Source: Lutimonas halocynthiae (GTDB taxonomy: Bacteria > Bacteroidota > Bacteroidia > Flavobacteriales > Flavobacteriaceae). From it: 64,000 bases of DNA. Positions 35,913 through 45,812 of this stretch are shown in pieces. The notes beneath the pieces are model-generated. The model was not told the origin of the DNA, ran no database searches, and saw nothing but the letters and a program-made list of their open reading frames with translations. Where the stretch lies: positions 434,001-498,000 of the forward strand of contig NZ_JAUFQO010000001.1 in assembly GCF_030409835.1 (NCBI RefSeq). The letters are read 5' to 3'. The translations under genes were made by a program, and so were the position numbers. The first letter of the stretch is position 1. Every line of letters begins with the position of its first letter.

Positions 35913-36689
35913 TCAAGGAAAGGGATGAACCAATCCAGAATATTGAATTAATTCAGCTTTTGCAGAGCCAATAAGCAAGGAAGCTTTTATTTTTAGCGGA
36001 ATTTTATTTTCATCATCACTGATCCAAAGCGTTACATTTTCTTCATCTTTAAAGACCCTCCCTTTCAAAACCAAGGGCCTTATTTTAATCGCATCAATCT
36101 TTCCGAAATCAGTTTTTATTATTTCTCGGTCTAAAACAACCACCTTAATTGGATTCATTCTACCATCAAAAAACATATTAACATCAATTGAATCATTCTC
36201 TTTCAACTGAGAAAAATCGATGTTTCTCATATAATAGAATGAGGATAACATGTCTTGAACATCGTTTTCAATGAAATAAGATGATTTCGTCGCTCTTTTA
36301 TGATTAACCTCTCGGGCTTCTTTTTTATCAAAATCAAAAAACACCTCTTTATCCTTGGTGTAACCACCTTCATTAATTTTTCTTATAAAATGATTTGGTT
36401 TTATGTTCGCTGCGCTAAAATAGCTCTCATAAGTATCTTCAACTTTGAATAAAAAGCCGACCATCCCTGTTGTCCACCCTTTGCCGACAGAATGAATAAG
36501 AGAATCGCTCTTTTCATGATCTTCCTTTAATTCGACAGTAGCAAAACCAGCATTTAACAGGCCATAGTGAATCTTATATTTAAGAAACTCTCCGGGCTGA
36601 AACGAGTTGTCTCCGCTCTGTGCGGATGCAGACAAACAAAACAGCAAAAGGAAAATGGGTAATATCTTTTTGATATACTGCATCCTCAT
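35913..36689 (-). CDS. Exported DUF3108 protein
   Basis: About 258 residues with a cleavable signal (ending LSASAQS). The mature part opens with FQPGEFLKYKIHYGLLNAGFA and closes with LWISDDENKIPLKIKASLLI, as in DUF3108, a family of periplasmic beta-sheet proteins without assigned function in Bacteroidota. Start codons at 36689 and 36683 are both possible (MRMQYIKK); an upstream TTG at 36734 would spoil the signal peptide. It is 33 bases upstream of nothing in common strand order; the next gene downstream is the M23 gene. Confidence 0.78.
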   Translation of the reverse strand: MRMQYIKKILPIFLLLFCLSASAQSGDNSFQPGEFLKYKIHYGLLNAGFATVELKEDHEKSDSLIHSVGKGWTTGMVGFLFKVEDTYESYFSAANIKPNHFIRKINEGGYTKDKEVFFDFDKKEAREVNHKRATKSSYFIENDVQDMLSSFYYMRNIDFSQLKENDSIDVNMFFDGRMNPIKVVVLDREIIKTDFGKIDAIKIRPLVLKGRVFKDEENVTLWISDDENKIPLKIKASLLIGSAKAELIQYSGLVHPFP

Positions 36690-36767
36690 ATTCTCAAAGG
36701 CTTTTATTAAATAAAATTTATAGATGAAAGCCAATATATCAAATTTTGTACCAATAATTTAAAAGAG

Positions 36768-38798
36768 CTATTCTTTAAAATTTCCAATTCCTTCTTGAAG
36801 CCAGGCCAAATAAGTATCAATATCAGGGTTGTAGGCTGAGTACGCATTGAGATTATTACCTTCAAGGTCAATCAATACATAATATGGCTGAGCATTTGCC
36901 TTGTATTTATTGATTTGAAATTCACTCCATTTCTTGCCAATAGTAGTTACTTTTTTCCCATTGATCGCAGAAGTATAATGCTCCTCTTCAGGCAAGGTTC
37001 TTTTATCATCTACATATAGGGAGATCAAAACAATATCATTTTTCAGTACCTGCAAAACGCGGGAATCAGACCAAACTCTTTCCTCCATTTTTCTACAATT
37101 AACACAGGCATGCCCGGTAAAATCGATCATGACGGGTTTATTGACTTTCTTAGCATAAGCCATTCCTTTGTCATAGTCATAAAATGAGATGATATCATGT
37201 GGGCCTAAATGCGCATCTTCCGGAATTTCAAGTGTGCTACCTGCTCCTCCATCACTTAGCTTGGTATAACCAACACCATACGATGATTCACTATAATGCA
37301 TCGGTGGTGGAAATCCACTTATCAATTTTAATGGTGCTCCCCATAGTCCTGGAATCATATAAATTGTAAATGACATAACGATGAGCCCTAAACTTAACCG
37401 ACCTACTGAAATAAATGGTAAGTCAGAATCATGTGGTAATTTAATCTTGCCAAATAAATAAAGTGCCAATGCTCCAAATATGGTGATCCAAATGGCTATA
37501 AAAACCTCTCTTTCAAGCCAGTGACCTTGCAAAACTAAATCTGCATTTGAAAGGAATTTGAAAGCAAGTGCCAATTCTAGGAAACCTAAGAAAACTTTTA
37601 CTGTATTTAACCAACCTCCTGATTTGGGAAGCGAATTCATCCAGCCAGGAAAAGCGGCGAATAATGAAAAAGGAAGGGCAATAGCCAATGAGAAACCAAG
37701 CATACTGATGATGGGTGCCGTACCTCCTTGTGCTGCAGCTGCAACCAATGCCGTTCCTACTATAGGCCCGGTACAAGAAAATGAAACAATAGCTAATGCC
37801 AGTGCCATAAAGAAAATACCGATTAAACCTCCTCGGTCTGCCTGAGAATCTACTTTGGTACCCCAACTGCTTGGTAATGTGATTTCAAATGCTCCCAGAA
37901 AGGAAACTGCAAAAACCACGAGCAATAGAAAGAATAACAGATTGAACCATACATTAGTCGATAATGCATTTAAAGAATCTGCTCCGAAAAAGTAGGTTAC
38001 AACTGTGCCTAGAAAGACATATAAAATAACAATGGAAGCTCCGTAAAGAATCGCATTCCGAATACCGATAGCCCTGGTTTTACTTTGTTTGGTAAAGAAA
38101 CTTACCGTCATCGGGATCATTGGGAAAACACAAGGTGTTAGAAGTGCGGCAAAGCCAGCAAAGAAGCTTAAGATGAACAATGTCCATAAACTTTTCCTTT
38201 TTTCTTTTTTGGTTTCACCTACAATTTTCTCATGACTTATAGTTTTAGCTTGGTCTTCAGACTCATCGGCTATATTGCTTTGTTGAAGGAATGAGTTCTC
38301 AGTGCTCGTAAGCGCTTCATCGCTTAGGGGTTCTGCTCCAAGTCCTTCAACTTCGAAAGTCAAATCAACTTCTGTAGGTGGCAGGCAATTGGTATCATCA
38401 CAAACCATAAATTCCAATACGCCGTTAATAGTCAGTTTTTCACTGCTTAATAACCTGATCTTCTGTTTAAAGACTGCCTGAGATTCGAAATATTTAATGT
38501 CCATATCAAAGACATTATCATATTCTTCATGCCCTTTCCCTTCTTGAACGCTCCCAATAAGCTGGTATTTACTATCGTCTACCGGTATTTTAATCGTGGT
38601 TGGAATAGGCCCTCCTTCAGGTACATCTTGGGAATATAAATGCCACCCTGCCTCAATACCCGCTGTGATCAAAAGATTAAACTCGGAGTCGTTTATTTTT
38701 TCAACGGAAGTGCTCCAGGTAACCGGATTATGAATCTGTGCGTTAGTTACTGATCCGATAAGGAATATGAAAATGAATAACTTTGAAATGAATTTCAT
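36768..38798 (-). CDS. dsbD: Thiol:disulfide interchange protein DsbD
   Basis: 676 residues. It carries electrons from cytoplasmic thioredoxin to the periplasm. After a signal peptide, the N-terminal DsbD-alpha domain has the Cys pair C133/C138 (VCDDTNCLPPTEV). The eight-helix membrane domain has C223 (TPCVFPMIPMT) and C342 (SCTGPIVG). The C-terminal thioredoxin-like domain has CVNC (C565, C568). All three redox pairs are present. Its ATG overlaps the tilS stop by 4 bases, so translation is coupled. Confidence 0.94.
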   Translation of the reverse strand: MKFISKLFIFIFLIGSVTNAQIHNPVTWSTSVEKINDSEFNLLITAGIEAGWHLYSQDVPEGGPIPTTIKIPVDDSKYQLIGSVQEGKGHEEYDNVFDMDIKYFESQAVFKQKIRLLSSEKLTINGVLEFMVCDDTNCLPPTEVDLTFEVEGLGAEPLSDEALTSTENSFLQQSNIADESEDQAKTISHEKIVGETKKEKRKSLWTLFILSFFAGFAALLTPCVFPMIPMTVSFFTKQSKTRAIGIRNAILYGASIVILYVFLGTVVTYFFGADSLNALSTNVWFNLLFFLLLVVFAVSFLGAFEITLPSSWGTKVDSQADRGGLIGIFFMALALAIVSFSCTGPIVGTALVAAAAQGGTAPIISMLGFSLAIALPFSLFAAFPGWMNSLPKSGGWLNTVKVFLGFLELALAFKFLSNADLVLQGHWLEREVFIAIWITIFGALALYLFGKIKLPHDSDLPFISVGRLSLGLIVMSFTIYMIPGLWGAPLKLISGFPPPMHYSESSYGVGYTKLSDGGAGSTLEIPEDAHLGPHDIISFYDYDKGMAYAKKVNKPVMIDFTGHACVNCRKMEERVWSDSRVLQVLKNDIVLISLYVDDKRTLPEEEHYTSAINGKKVTTIGKKWSEFQINKYKANAQPYYVLIDLEGNNLNAYSAYNPDIDTYLAWLQEGIGNFKE

Positions 38799-40129
38799 GT
38801 TTGTACAGTTGCTTTTATAATATGTATAGTTTTATCGGTAATCTTATAGCGATCATCCATTCTCTTTCCAATCACCCAGATCACATCTGAACCTGAACAA
38901 AGTAACCAAATATTTTCCTTTTGTAAAAGGGAGTATTTTTCATCCTTGAAAAATTTACTCAGCTTTTTTTTGCCCTTCATTCCGATTGGGTAAAAGTAGT
39001 CGCCTTTTTCCCATTTTCTTACGTATAAGGGATATGTTAACAGATTTTTATCAAAATGTGCCGTATCCGTGCTATAATTTAGGCCTTCAAAGTTAGTAGA
39101 GGTTAGGTCTTCGAAGTGAATCGAAATATCGTTTAACTGAAATAACTTATCAGTTTCATCGACCTGATGAATAGTAGCAGCCATATTTTTGGTTTGCACC
39201 TGACTTAGCAAGAGTTGCTCTCGATGTTTTACCAAACGATGTGTTTTTGACAGCACCTGTTTTCCGGATTGTCCTGATAGAAGCGTAATAATATCTTCTA
39301 TCTGTTGAAACCCATAAGGGTTGAAAATTTCATAAAGATAAGAAGGCTTATCAGAGAATTTCAAAAGCGCATTGATATTAAAAGTTATAATAGAATTGTC
39401 TTCATTTTTCTCGACTACACTTTTATGAATCTGCTTTATGCTGTCATTTACAATTTCTTTTGTGCCTTGCAGATTGTTGATTGTAGTATTAAAGGAATGT
39501 AAAAAAGAGGGGTTTATTTCTTTTAAAATGGGCACTAATTCATTTCGAATTTTGTTTCGGAGGTATTTATTATCCTCATTGCTGAGATCTTCACGCCATT
39601 TAATTTGTTGGTCTTTAGCATAAATGTGAATGTCATCCTTTGAGAAAGGCAACAAAGGCCTTCTGATATTTCTGGTCTTTTCTGGAATGCCCGTAAGACC
39701 CTCTAGCCCGGTTCCCCTGGATAAATTGATCATAAATGTCTCTACATTGTCATCAGCATGATGCGCTGTTAAGAGAAAATCATAGCCGCCCTCTTTTAAA
39801 ACATCATCAAACCAGTTATATCGAAGTGCTCTGGCTGCCATTTGAATTGAAGTCTTTTCCTTTTGGGCATATGCTATGGTATCAAAGTTTATCAAATGTA
39901 AATGACTCTGGGTTTTTTTTGCTTCTGATTTTATGAAGGCTTCATCCTTATCAGATGCGTCTCCCCTTAAATTAAAATTACAATGGGCTAAAGACAGGTC
40001 ATAGTCTAGTTTGATAAGCAAATCATATAAGACCATACTATCAATTCCTCCAGAAACAGCAAGTAGTAATTTTTTGCTTCTTAGCTCAGGGAAACTTTCC
40101 TGTAAGTGTATTTTAAAACGATTGAACAA
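38795..40129 (-). CDS. tilS: tRNA(Ile)-lysidine synthase
   Basis: 444 residues. Modifies C34 of the minor tRNA-Ile (CAU) to lysidine so that it reads AUA. The PP-loop AVSGGIDSMVLYDLL (SGGIDS at 26-31) is followed by TAHHADDNVETFMINLSRGT and the C-terminal TilS domain (YVRKWEKGDYFYPIGMKGKK). The start is a TTG at 40129; there is no in-frame ATG before the PP-loop. A -7 promoter box lies 28 bases upstream. Its stop overlaps the dsbD start (ATGA). Confidence 0.95.
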   Translation of the reverse strand: MFNRFKIHLQESFPELRSKKLLLAVSGGIDSMVLYDLLIKLDYDLSLAHCNFNLRGDASDKDEAFIKSEAKKTQSHLHLINFDTIAYAQKEKTSIQMAARALRYNWFDDVLKEGGYDFLLTAHHADDNVETFMINLSRGTGLEGLTGIPEKTRNIRRPLLPFSKDDIHIYAKDQQIKWREDLSNEDNKYLRNKIRNELVPILKEINPSFLHSFNTTINNLQGTKEIVNDSIKQIHKSVVEKNEDNSIITFNINALLKFSDKPSYLYEIFNPYGFQQIEDIITLLSGQSGKQVLSKTHRLVKHREQLLLSQVQTKNMAATIHQVDETDKLFQLNDISIHFEDLTSTNFEGLNYSTDTAHFDKNLLTYPLYVRKWEKGDYFYPIGMKGKKKLSKFFKDEKYSLLQKENIWLLCSGSDVIWVIGKRMDDRYKITDKTIHIIKATVQT

Positions 40130-40156
40130 AGACGCTTATTTGGTATTAGTTTGTCG

Positions 40157-40164
40157 CAAATTTA
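40157..40164 (-). promoter_or_regulatory. -7 promoter element of tilS-dsbD
   Basis: TAAATTTG on the minus strand, an exact TAnnTTTG match, ends 28 bases before the TTG start of tilS. It lies between tilS and the terminator of the upstream protease gene. Confidence 0.5.
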
Positions 40165-40187
40165 AAATATTTACGAAAAGAAATAAA

Positions 40188-40228
40188 AAAAGTCCTTAGC
40201 AAACATATAGAGTTCGATAAGGACTTTT
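40188..40228 (-). terminator. Intrinsic terminator of the Prc-type protease gene
   Basis: Arms AAAAGTCCTTA (40188-40198) and TAAGGACTTTT (40218-40228) pair perfectly around a 19-base loop. On the minus strand a T-run follows. It is 17 bases beyond the protease stop codon at 40245. Confidence 0.75.
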
Positions 40229-40244
40229 AAAATGTTTTCAAAAT

Positions 40245-42410
40245 CTAGTTTTTAACAACTAGATTTTTGTTGATTTCTAATTCTGAAAGTACAGTCAAGG
40301 CCTCTTCTACATAGATGTCTTTCTTTAAGCTATTATGCCAGATTTCTCTCTTTTTAGCTAGGATTGAATCTTGAGCCATTAATTGTACTTCGTAAGTAGG
40401 AGAGTCAAACTCTAGATTACTTTCATAAAGCGCAATGTCGCCAAAAGCTTTATTTTCTTCTTCTCTTTGCTCTATTTCCTTTTTAAATTTCTCATAGTTC
40501 AAATTAACTATCGTATTATCACGTCCATCTTTTAACCACCTCGCGTTTTCATCAATAATTATAAAATGAGGATTGTCACCAATTCTCTTTTTACTGTCAT
40601 TAACTACTGCATGGAAATTTTCATAAACATCAAGAGGCGTATATTCAGCTGGTTCAATTTTGTCCCAACTTAGCGGATTTTTTTCGTCGCGCTCACCAAT
40701 TTCAAAATAAGTGTATTTATCTGGCATAGCAATGTCACTAACAACCCCTTTCAATTGAGTTGAGCCACCATTGATACGATAGAATTTTTGAATCGTCATT
40801 TTTAATGCACCCAAATCTTTATCGTATTTAAAGTAATTGTTCAATGGAAGAACGTTTTGAACCGTTCCTTTTCCAAAGGATTGTTTACTCCCTATGATAA
40901 CAGCTCTGTTATAGTCTTGCATAGCAGCAGCAAAAATTTCAGATGCAGAAGCACTTAATTCATTTACCAATACTACTAATGGGCCATCCCATTGGATTTT
41001 TTTATCCTTGTCAGATCTGATATTTGGTTTTTCACCGCGATACTTAACTTGAACAACAGGGCCGTCACTTATAAAGAGACCTGCAATTTCTATTGCAGTT
41101 TTTAAAGAACCACCTCCATTATTTCGAAGGTCAATTAACAGACCTTCAACGTTTTCTTCTTTTAGTCTTGCGATTTCCTGCTCCATGTCTGTAGCAGAAT
41201 TTCTGAAGTTTCTTTCATTGAAATCAATATAAAACTTTGGAAGGTTAATCAAACCAAACTTACGGTTATCAACTTCTACCAAACTAGATTTTACAAAAGT
41301 CTCTTCTAATTCAACAATATCTCTAATAATTGATATCACCTCAACAGAACCGTCTATCTTCTTAACAGTCAGTTTAACTTCTGTTCCTTTTTTTCCTTTT
41401 ATGAATTCAATAGCATCATCAAGTCTCATCCCAACAATGTCTACAGGTAATTCTTCACCTTGACCCACTTTTAAGATCAAATCTCCCACTTCTAAGTCTC
41501 CACCTCTCCAGGCAGGTCCTCCTGAAATCAGCTCCGCAACGCGCGTATAGTCGTCTCTTTTTTGTAAACGGGCTCCAATTCCTTCCAATTTTCCAGCCAT
41601 ACTAATATCAAAACGCTTTTTATCTTTCGGCGCGAAATAATTTGTATGCGGGTCAAATTGAATTGTCATTGTGTTGATAAAGATGGCAAACCAATCTGTA
41701 TCATCCAGTTCAGACATTAAGGTATAAAGATCATCCAGACTTTTCAAAGCCGCTTCACGTGATTCTATTTCAAGGTCTTCAAAAGACTTTAGCGTTACAG
41801 CCTCCTCAGCTGGAACTTCTGTTTCTTCAGAACTTGATTCATCGGTATTGGCCATAGATTCCTGAAGTTGAATCTTTTCATGTAATCTTGATAAAGTACT
41901 TACTTTTAATTGCTTATGCCAATTTTTAATGAGTGCTGTTTGATTAAGGGAATATTCCTTTTTATCGTAGTCAACATCAAAATTATCTTCTTTATTGAAA
42001 TCAAAAGGTTTTTGAAGAATCTCTCTATAATAATTTTGAGATTCAAGGACCCTTTGATCAAACCTTTCCATCACCACATTGTAAAATGTAAGATCTTCAC
42101 TTTTGATCTGATCATCTATCAACGTTTTATATTTGGAAAATTCTTCTATATCACTTTGAACAAAAAAGCGTTTGTAAGGATCTAAAGCATCTATAAAATC
42201 AGTAAAGACTTTTTCAGAAAAATCATCATTAATCAAATGAGGTTCATAATGACCTTGCTTTAAGGCATAACGCACTAATCCAATTAATACTTTATCCTTT
42301 TCCGGATCTGGTTTATTCGTTATTTGAAATCCAAATAACATTCCGGCCACAATTATGATGGGTAAAATAATTTTATACTGTTTCTTCATAAAGAGGGAAA
42401 TTTTATTCAT
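40245..42410 (-). CDS. prc: Carboxy-terminal processing peptidase (Prc/Tsp-like)
   Basis: 721 residues, periplasmic S41A serine protease that degrades or trims proteins from their C-terminus. An N-terminal signal/membrane helix (about 10-28) precedes a long helical domain. A PDZ domain lies at about 265-355 (GIGARLQK, GPAWRGGDLEVGDLILKV). The catalytic Ser-Lys dyad is S488 (NELSASASE) and K514 (SFGKGTVQ). A DUF3340-like C-terminal part follows (WDKIEPAEYTP). It matches the long E. coli Prc form. The start ATG is at 42410; codon 8 is an alternative. It is a single gene with its own terminator. Confidence 0.93.
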   Translation of the reverse strand: MNKISLFMKKQYKIILPIIIVAGMLFGFQITNKPDPEKDKVLIGLVRYALKQGHYEPHLINDDFSEKVFTDFIDALDPYKRFFVQSDIEEFSKYKTLIDDQIKSEDLTFYNVVMERFDQRVLESQNYYREILQKPFDFNKEDNFDVDYDKKEYSLNQTALIKNWHKQLKVSTLSRLHEKIQLQESMANTDESSSEETEVPAEEAVTLKSFEDLEIESREAALKSLDDLYTLMSELDDTDWFAIFINTMTIQFDPHTNYFAPKDKKRFDISMAGKLEGIGARLQKRDDYTRVAELISGGPAWRGGDLEVGDLILKVGQGEELPVDIVGMRLDDAIEFIKGKKGTEVKLTVKKIDGSVEVISIIRDIVELEETFVKSSLVEVDNRKFGLINLPKFYIDFNERNFRNSATDMEQEIARLKEENVEGLLIDLRNNGGGSLKTAIEIAGLFISDGPVVQVKYRGEKPNIRSDKDKKIQWDGPLVVLVNELSASASEIFAAAMQDYNRAVIIGSKQSFGKGTVQNVLPLNNYFKYDKDLGALKMTIQKFYRINGGSTQLKGVVSDIAMPDKYTYFEIGERDEKNPLSWDKIEPAEYTPLDVYENFHAVVNDSKKRIGDNPHFIIIDENARWLKDGRDNTIVNLNYEKFKKEIEQREEENKAFGDIALYESNLEFDSPTYEVQLMAQDSILAKKREIWHNSLKKDIYVEEALTVLSELEINKNLVVKN

Positions 42411-42602
42411 TTACTCGCTGCATAGGGTTCTCATCTATCACACAATATACTAAAAAGCGCATTTTTCGTTACGCAATTAACGACAATTCTGACAAATGTC
42501 TGCAAATTTCATTAAAACAGAACACAATAGTAGCTAATAATTAGTGATTTGGCTCATAATTAAATGTTAAACATAAAACTGAGACGGTAACGCCAAAAGT
42601 TT

Positions 42603-42610
42603 TATTTTTG
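42603..42610 (+). promoter_or_regulatory. -7 promoter element of surE
   Basis: TATTTTTG, an exact TAnnTTTG match, ends 17 bases before the surE ATG. No TTG with standard spacing is visible. Confidence 0.5.
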
Positions 42611-42627
42611 TTTTAAATTCTAATATT

Positions 42628-43398
42628 ATGCAAAAACGGCCCTTGATTCTGGTGACAAATGACGATGGCATTACAGCACCTGGAATAAGAACTTTAATCT
42701 CCGTAATGAATGAAATTGGAGATGTAATTGTAATTGCTCCTGACAGTCCACAAAGCGGAATGGGTCATGCTATAACTTTGGATTCAACGATTTATTGTGA
42801 TGCAGTAACCATAGATGATGGACCTCAATTGGAGTATCGTTGTTCGGGAACACCAGCTGATTGCGTTAAAATGGCGATTAGTGAGATTTTGAATAAAAAA
42901 CCTGACCTCTGTGTATCCGGCATAAACCATGGTGCAAACAGCTCTATCAATGTAATTTATTCAGGCACGATGAGTGCCGCTATTGAAGCTGGTATAGAAG
43001 GTATACCGGCCATTGGATTTTCTCTTCTTGATTATTCCTGGAATGCTAATTTTGACAACCTCAGAGCTGAGGTAAAAAAAATAGCACTTAACGTCATTGA
43101 AAGAGGCCTTCCTGATGGCGTCGTATTAAATGTAAATTTTCCAAAAATTGACACTGAAGTATTTAAGGGAGTTAAGATATGCAGACAAGCAAGAGCTAAT
43201 TGGGTTGAAGAATTTGATAAAAGGGTGAACCCTCAAGGGAAAGAGTACTATTGGTTAACGGGTAAGTTTGTTAACATGGATAATGGAGAGGATACTGATG
43301 TGTGGGCCCTGGAGAATGATTATATTGCGGTGGTGCCGGTTGGATTCGATCTAACGGCGCATCATTTTTTACCTGCTTTAAATAACTGGAAATTGTAA
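42628..43398 (+). CDS. surE: 5'/3'-nucleotidase SurE
   Basis: 256 residues. Hydrolyses nucleoside monophosphates and short polyphosphates. Metal-site motif NDDGITAPGI (D11-D12 region) and SGTPADCVKMAI, SGINHGANSSINVIYSGTM match SurE. It starts 17 bases after a -7 promoter box. Its TAA overlaps the next ATG by one base (TAATG), so it heads a probable operon with a small membrane protein and lpxB. Confidence 0.95.
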   Translation: MQKRPLILVTNDDGITAPGIRTLISVMNEIGDVIVIAPDSPQSGMGHAITLDSTIYCDAVTIDDGPQLEYRCSGTPADCVKMAISEILNKKPDLCVSGINHGANSSINVIYSGTMSAAIEAGIEGIPAIGFSLLDYSWNANFDNLRAEVKKIALNVIERGLPDGVVLNVNFPKIDTEVFKGVKICRQARANWVEEFDKRVNPQGKEYYWLTGKFVNMDNGEDTDVWALENDYIAVVPVGFDLTAHHFLPALNNWKL

Positions 43399-43676
43399 TG
43401 AAAAAAGAAATATTAATTGGTTTCGCAATTGGGCTGGTCGCTACGGCTTTTGGGTTTTATATTTATGTAGAGTTTGTATCTACGTATAGTTTTGATGAAA
43501 CATTAAAAATCCTTGACGAAGGAAACCTATATGGAAAAGTGCTTGGTTTAGCAGCTATTCCGAACCTATTTGTGTTTTTCATCTTTTTGAAAAAGAAACA
43601 GGATTTGCGTGCAAGAGGCGTTTTACTGGCTAGTTTTTTTGTCGCTTTTTTGATTTTAGTCAGTAAATTTTTATAG
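43398..43676 (+). CDS. Small three-helix membrane protein
   Basis: 92 residues with three hydrophobic helices (about 4-24, 48-67 and 72-92) and a short KKKQDLR loop. No family was recognised beyond similarity of layout to small membrane proteins found between surE and lpxB in Flavobacteriia. It starts on a TAATG overlap with surE, and lpxB begins 31 bases after its stop. A role in envelope biogenesis is a context guess only. Confidence 0.6.
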   Translation: MKKEILIGFAIGLVATAFGFYIYVEFVSTYSFDETLKILDEGNLYGKVLGLAAIPNLFVFFIFLKKKQDLRARGVLLASFFVAFLILVSKFL

Positions 43677-43707
43677 TCTAAAGGATAGAAATTAAAATTA
43701 GAAAATA

Positions 43708-44817
43708 TTGAAATACTATATTATTTCAGGGGAGGCATCTGGTGACCTTCACGCTTCAAATCTGATGAAATCTTTAAAAGTTGAAGACAGTCATGCTGAA
43801 TTCAGGTTTTGGGGAGGAGATTTGATGCAGGCGGTTGGCGGAACTTTGGTAAAGCATTATCGCGATCTTGCTTTTATGGGTTTTGCCGAAGTAGTGATGA
43901 ACCTTAGAACAATATTGAGTAATATCAAATATTGTAAAAAAGACTTACTTGAATACGCCCCTGATGTATTGATATTAGTAGATTATCCGGGATTTAATTT
44001 AAGGATAGCAGAATTTGCTAAAAAGAATGGGATCACGGTTCATTATTACATTTCCCCACAGATTTGGGCCTGGAAAGAAAACAGGATCAGCAAAATTAAA
44101 AGAGATGTTGATCAAATGTATGTAATTCTTCCTTTTGAAAAGGAATTCTATGAAGGCAAACATAAATTTCCGGTACATTTTGTCGGCCATCCCTTATTGG
44201 ACGCCATAGCAAATAGGAAGCCAATAAACCCTGCAAAATTTGCGAAAGATAATGGCTTAAATGACAAACCAATCATAGCGCTTTTACCTGGTAGTAGAAA
44301 GCAGGAAATAACTAAGATGTTATCCGTAATGCTCCAAATGGCGCCTAAATTTCCGGATCATCAGTTTGTAATTGCCGGGGCGCCTAGCCAAGAACTCTCT
44401 TTTTATATGACATTTTTGAAAGATGAGAATGTAGCCATCGTAGAGAATAAGACCTATGATCTGTTATCTGTTTCTTCTGCGGCATTAGTAACTTCAGGAA
44501 CAGCAACCCTTGAGACGGCTCTTTTTAAAATTCCAGAAGTAGTGTGTTATAAAGGAAATGAAATTTCATACCAGATAGGCAAACGGCTGGTAAATGTAAA
44601 ATACATTTCTCTTGTCAACCTTATTCTTGATAAAGAAGTGGTTACCGAATTGATTCAAGATGAATTCAATGAAACCAATCTTGAGAATGAATTGTTCAAA
44701 ATTCTTGATCACAAGGAAAGAGAAATAATGTTTGACCATTATTACGAACTCGAACAAGTCTTAGGCGGCAAAGGAGCAAGTGCTAATACCGCAAAATTGA
44801 TCATTAAATATTCTTAG
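43708..44817 (+). CDS. lpxB: Lipid-A-disaccharide synthase
   Basis: 369 residues, family GT19. It joins UDP-diacylglucosamine and lipid X to the lipid A disaccharide at the inner membrane. Motifs: YYIISGEASGDLHASNLM at the N-terminus, HYYISPQIWAWKENR, FPVHFVGHPLLD, LLPGSRKQEI and TSGTATLETALF. The start is a TTG at 43708; no in-frame ATG precedes the conserved SGEASGD motif. It follows surE and a small membrane gene on the same strand. Confidence 0.95.
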   Translation: MKYYIISGEASGDLHASNLMKSLKVEDSHAEFRFWGGDLMQAVGGTLVKHYRDLAFMGFAEVVMNLRTILSNIKYCKKDLLEYAPDVLILVDYPGFNLRIAEFAKKNGITVHYYISPQIWAWKENRISKIKRDVDQMYVILPFEKEFYEGKHKFPVHFVGHPLLDAIANRKPINPAKFAKDNGLNDKPIIALLPGSRKQEITKMLSVMLQMAPKFPDHQFVIAGAPSQELSFYMTFLKDENVAIVENKTYDLLSVSSAALVTSGTATLETALFKIPEVVCYKGNEISYQIGKRLVNVKYISLVNLILDKEVVTELIQDEFNETNLENELFKILDHKEREIMFDHYYELEQVLGGKGASANTAKLIIKYS

Positions 44818-44855
44818 AAAGAATAAAAAAGCAACCTTTATTTAAAAGCGTTCTT

Positions 44856-45749
44856 CTATTCACACAAGCCTTCGAATGCATCTTTAATGTCACCAGGTGT
44901 ATTTCTGATTTTCATAAAAGTTCCCATGGTTAATTCGGGCCAGTGCAACGCGAGTCTATACCTTCCATGCAACATTGTTGCAGTATTACCTTGAAGGATT
45001 ATCTCATAAGGTAAAGCAGCAAGATGGGTCTCTCCAATGATAGGAAGAAAATATTTTTCACCTTTTTCGTCATCCAAAAATCCAATACCAAATACAGCCA
45101 CTTTTTCTTCTGGAAATGTAAGATTGTAAACCAATTCGGTTCCGCCTTTTTTTGATTTCAAATTTCTTTCTATTGTTTTTAGGCCTTCCTCAAAGCTACT
45201 GAACTCTTGTAATTCGACAGGATCTGTGAAATAGGGCATCATCATTTTATAATGGTATTCTCTCAAATCTTCAGCCGTCATGGCGCCTCCAAAACCAGTG
45301 TTTTTATCACCTAAAGGAGAAAGTGCTGCAGCGACGTCTGTTGCTATTTTTTCAAGTCCCTTGCTATGACTGTCATAGGAATTCATAAAATAGGCCTGGA
45401 AAAGATACTCCGGATTTAAATAGCTGATGGTGGTTCCAGGACCGTCGCTTTTGAGTCCTATTTTTAAGGCAGCCGCTAAAGCGCCTCTATCTTTTATTTT
45501 CAAAGCAATTTCTTTTAAATCTGCTCTGGTATACACAATTACTTTTAGTGTTTCGTTGTTTTCGACATGGTATTGCCCGATAATCTCGAATCCTGCTGCT
45601 CGCATCTTATCATTGATAGTTTTTTCAGTGTCTTCGAGTGAATTAGGACTTTCTCCAACGAGTATATATGGACTTATTTCTTGGGCTATGCCCGTTGTTG
45701 AAATGAAAAGGCTAATTAAAGTAAGCTGAAGGAAAAGTAATTTTTTCAT
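44856..45749 (-). CDS. Exported protein with DUF302-like domain
   Basis: About 297 residues. A signal peptide (MKKLLFLQLTLISLFI, cleaved near GIAQ) precedes the mature part. The ATG at 45749 is preferred to an upstream TTG. The N-terminal half (EDTEKTINDKMRAAGFEIIG, VIVYTRADLKEIALK) resembles the DUF302/TT1751 fold. A second half (MPYFTDPVELQEFSSFEEGL, VFGIGFLDDE, ILQGNTATMLHGRYRLALHW) may be a second copy of a similar fold. The function is unknown. It is a single gene between converging lpxB and divergent MATE. Confidence 0.6.
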   Translation of the reverse strand: MKKLLFLQLTLISLFISTTGIAQEISPYILVGESPNSLEDTEKTINDKMRAAGFEIIGQYHVENNETLKVIVYTRADLKEIALKIKDRGALAAALKIGLKSDGPGTTISYLNPEYLFQAYFMNSYDSHSKGLEKIATDVAAALSPLGDKNTGFGGAMTAEDLREYHYKMMMPYFTDPVELQEFSSFEEGLKTIERNLKSKKGGTELVYNLTFPEEKVAVFGIGFLDDEKGEKYFLPIIGETHLAALPYEIILQGNTATMLHGRYRLALHWPELTMGTFMKIRNTPGDIKDAFEGLCE

Positions 45750-45812
45750 GACTGTTTGCTTAAAATTTTTGATAAAATTAGTCAATGAAAACGTCTAAAA
45801 ACCTAACTTATA

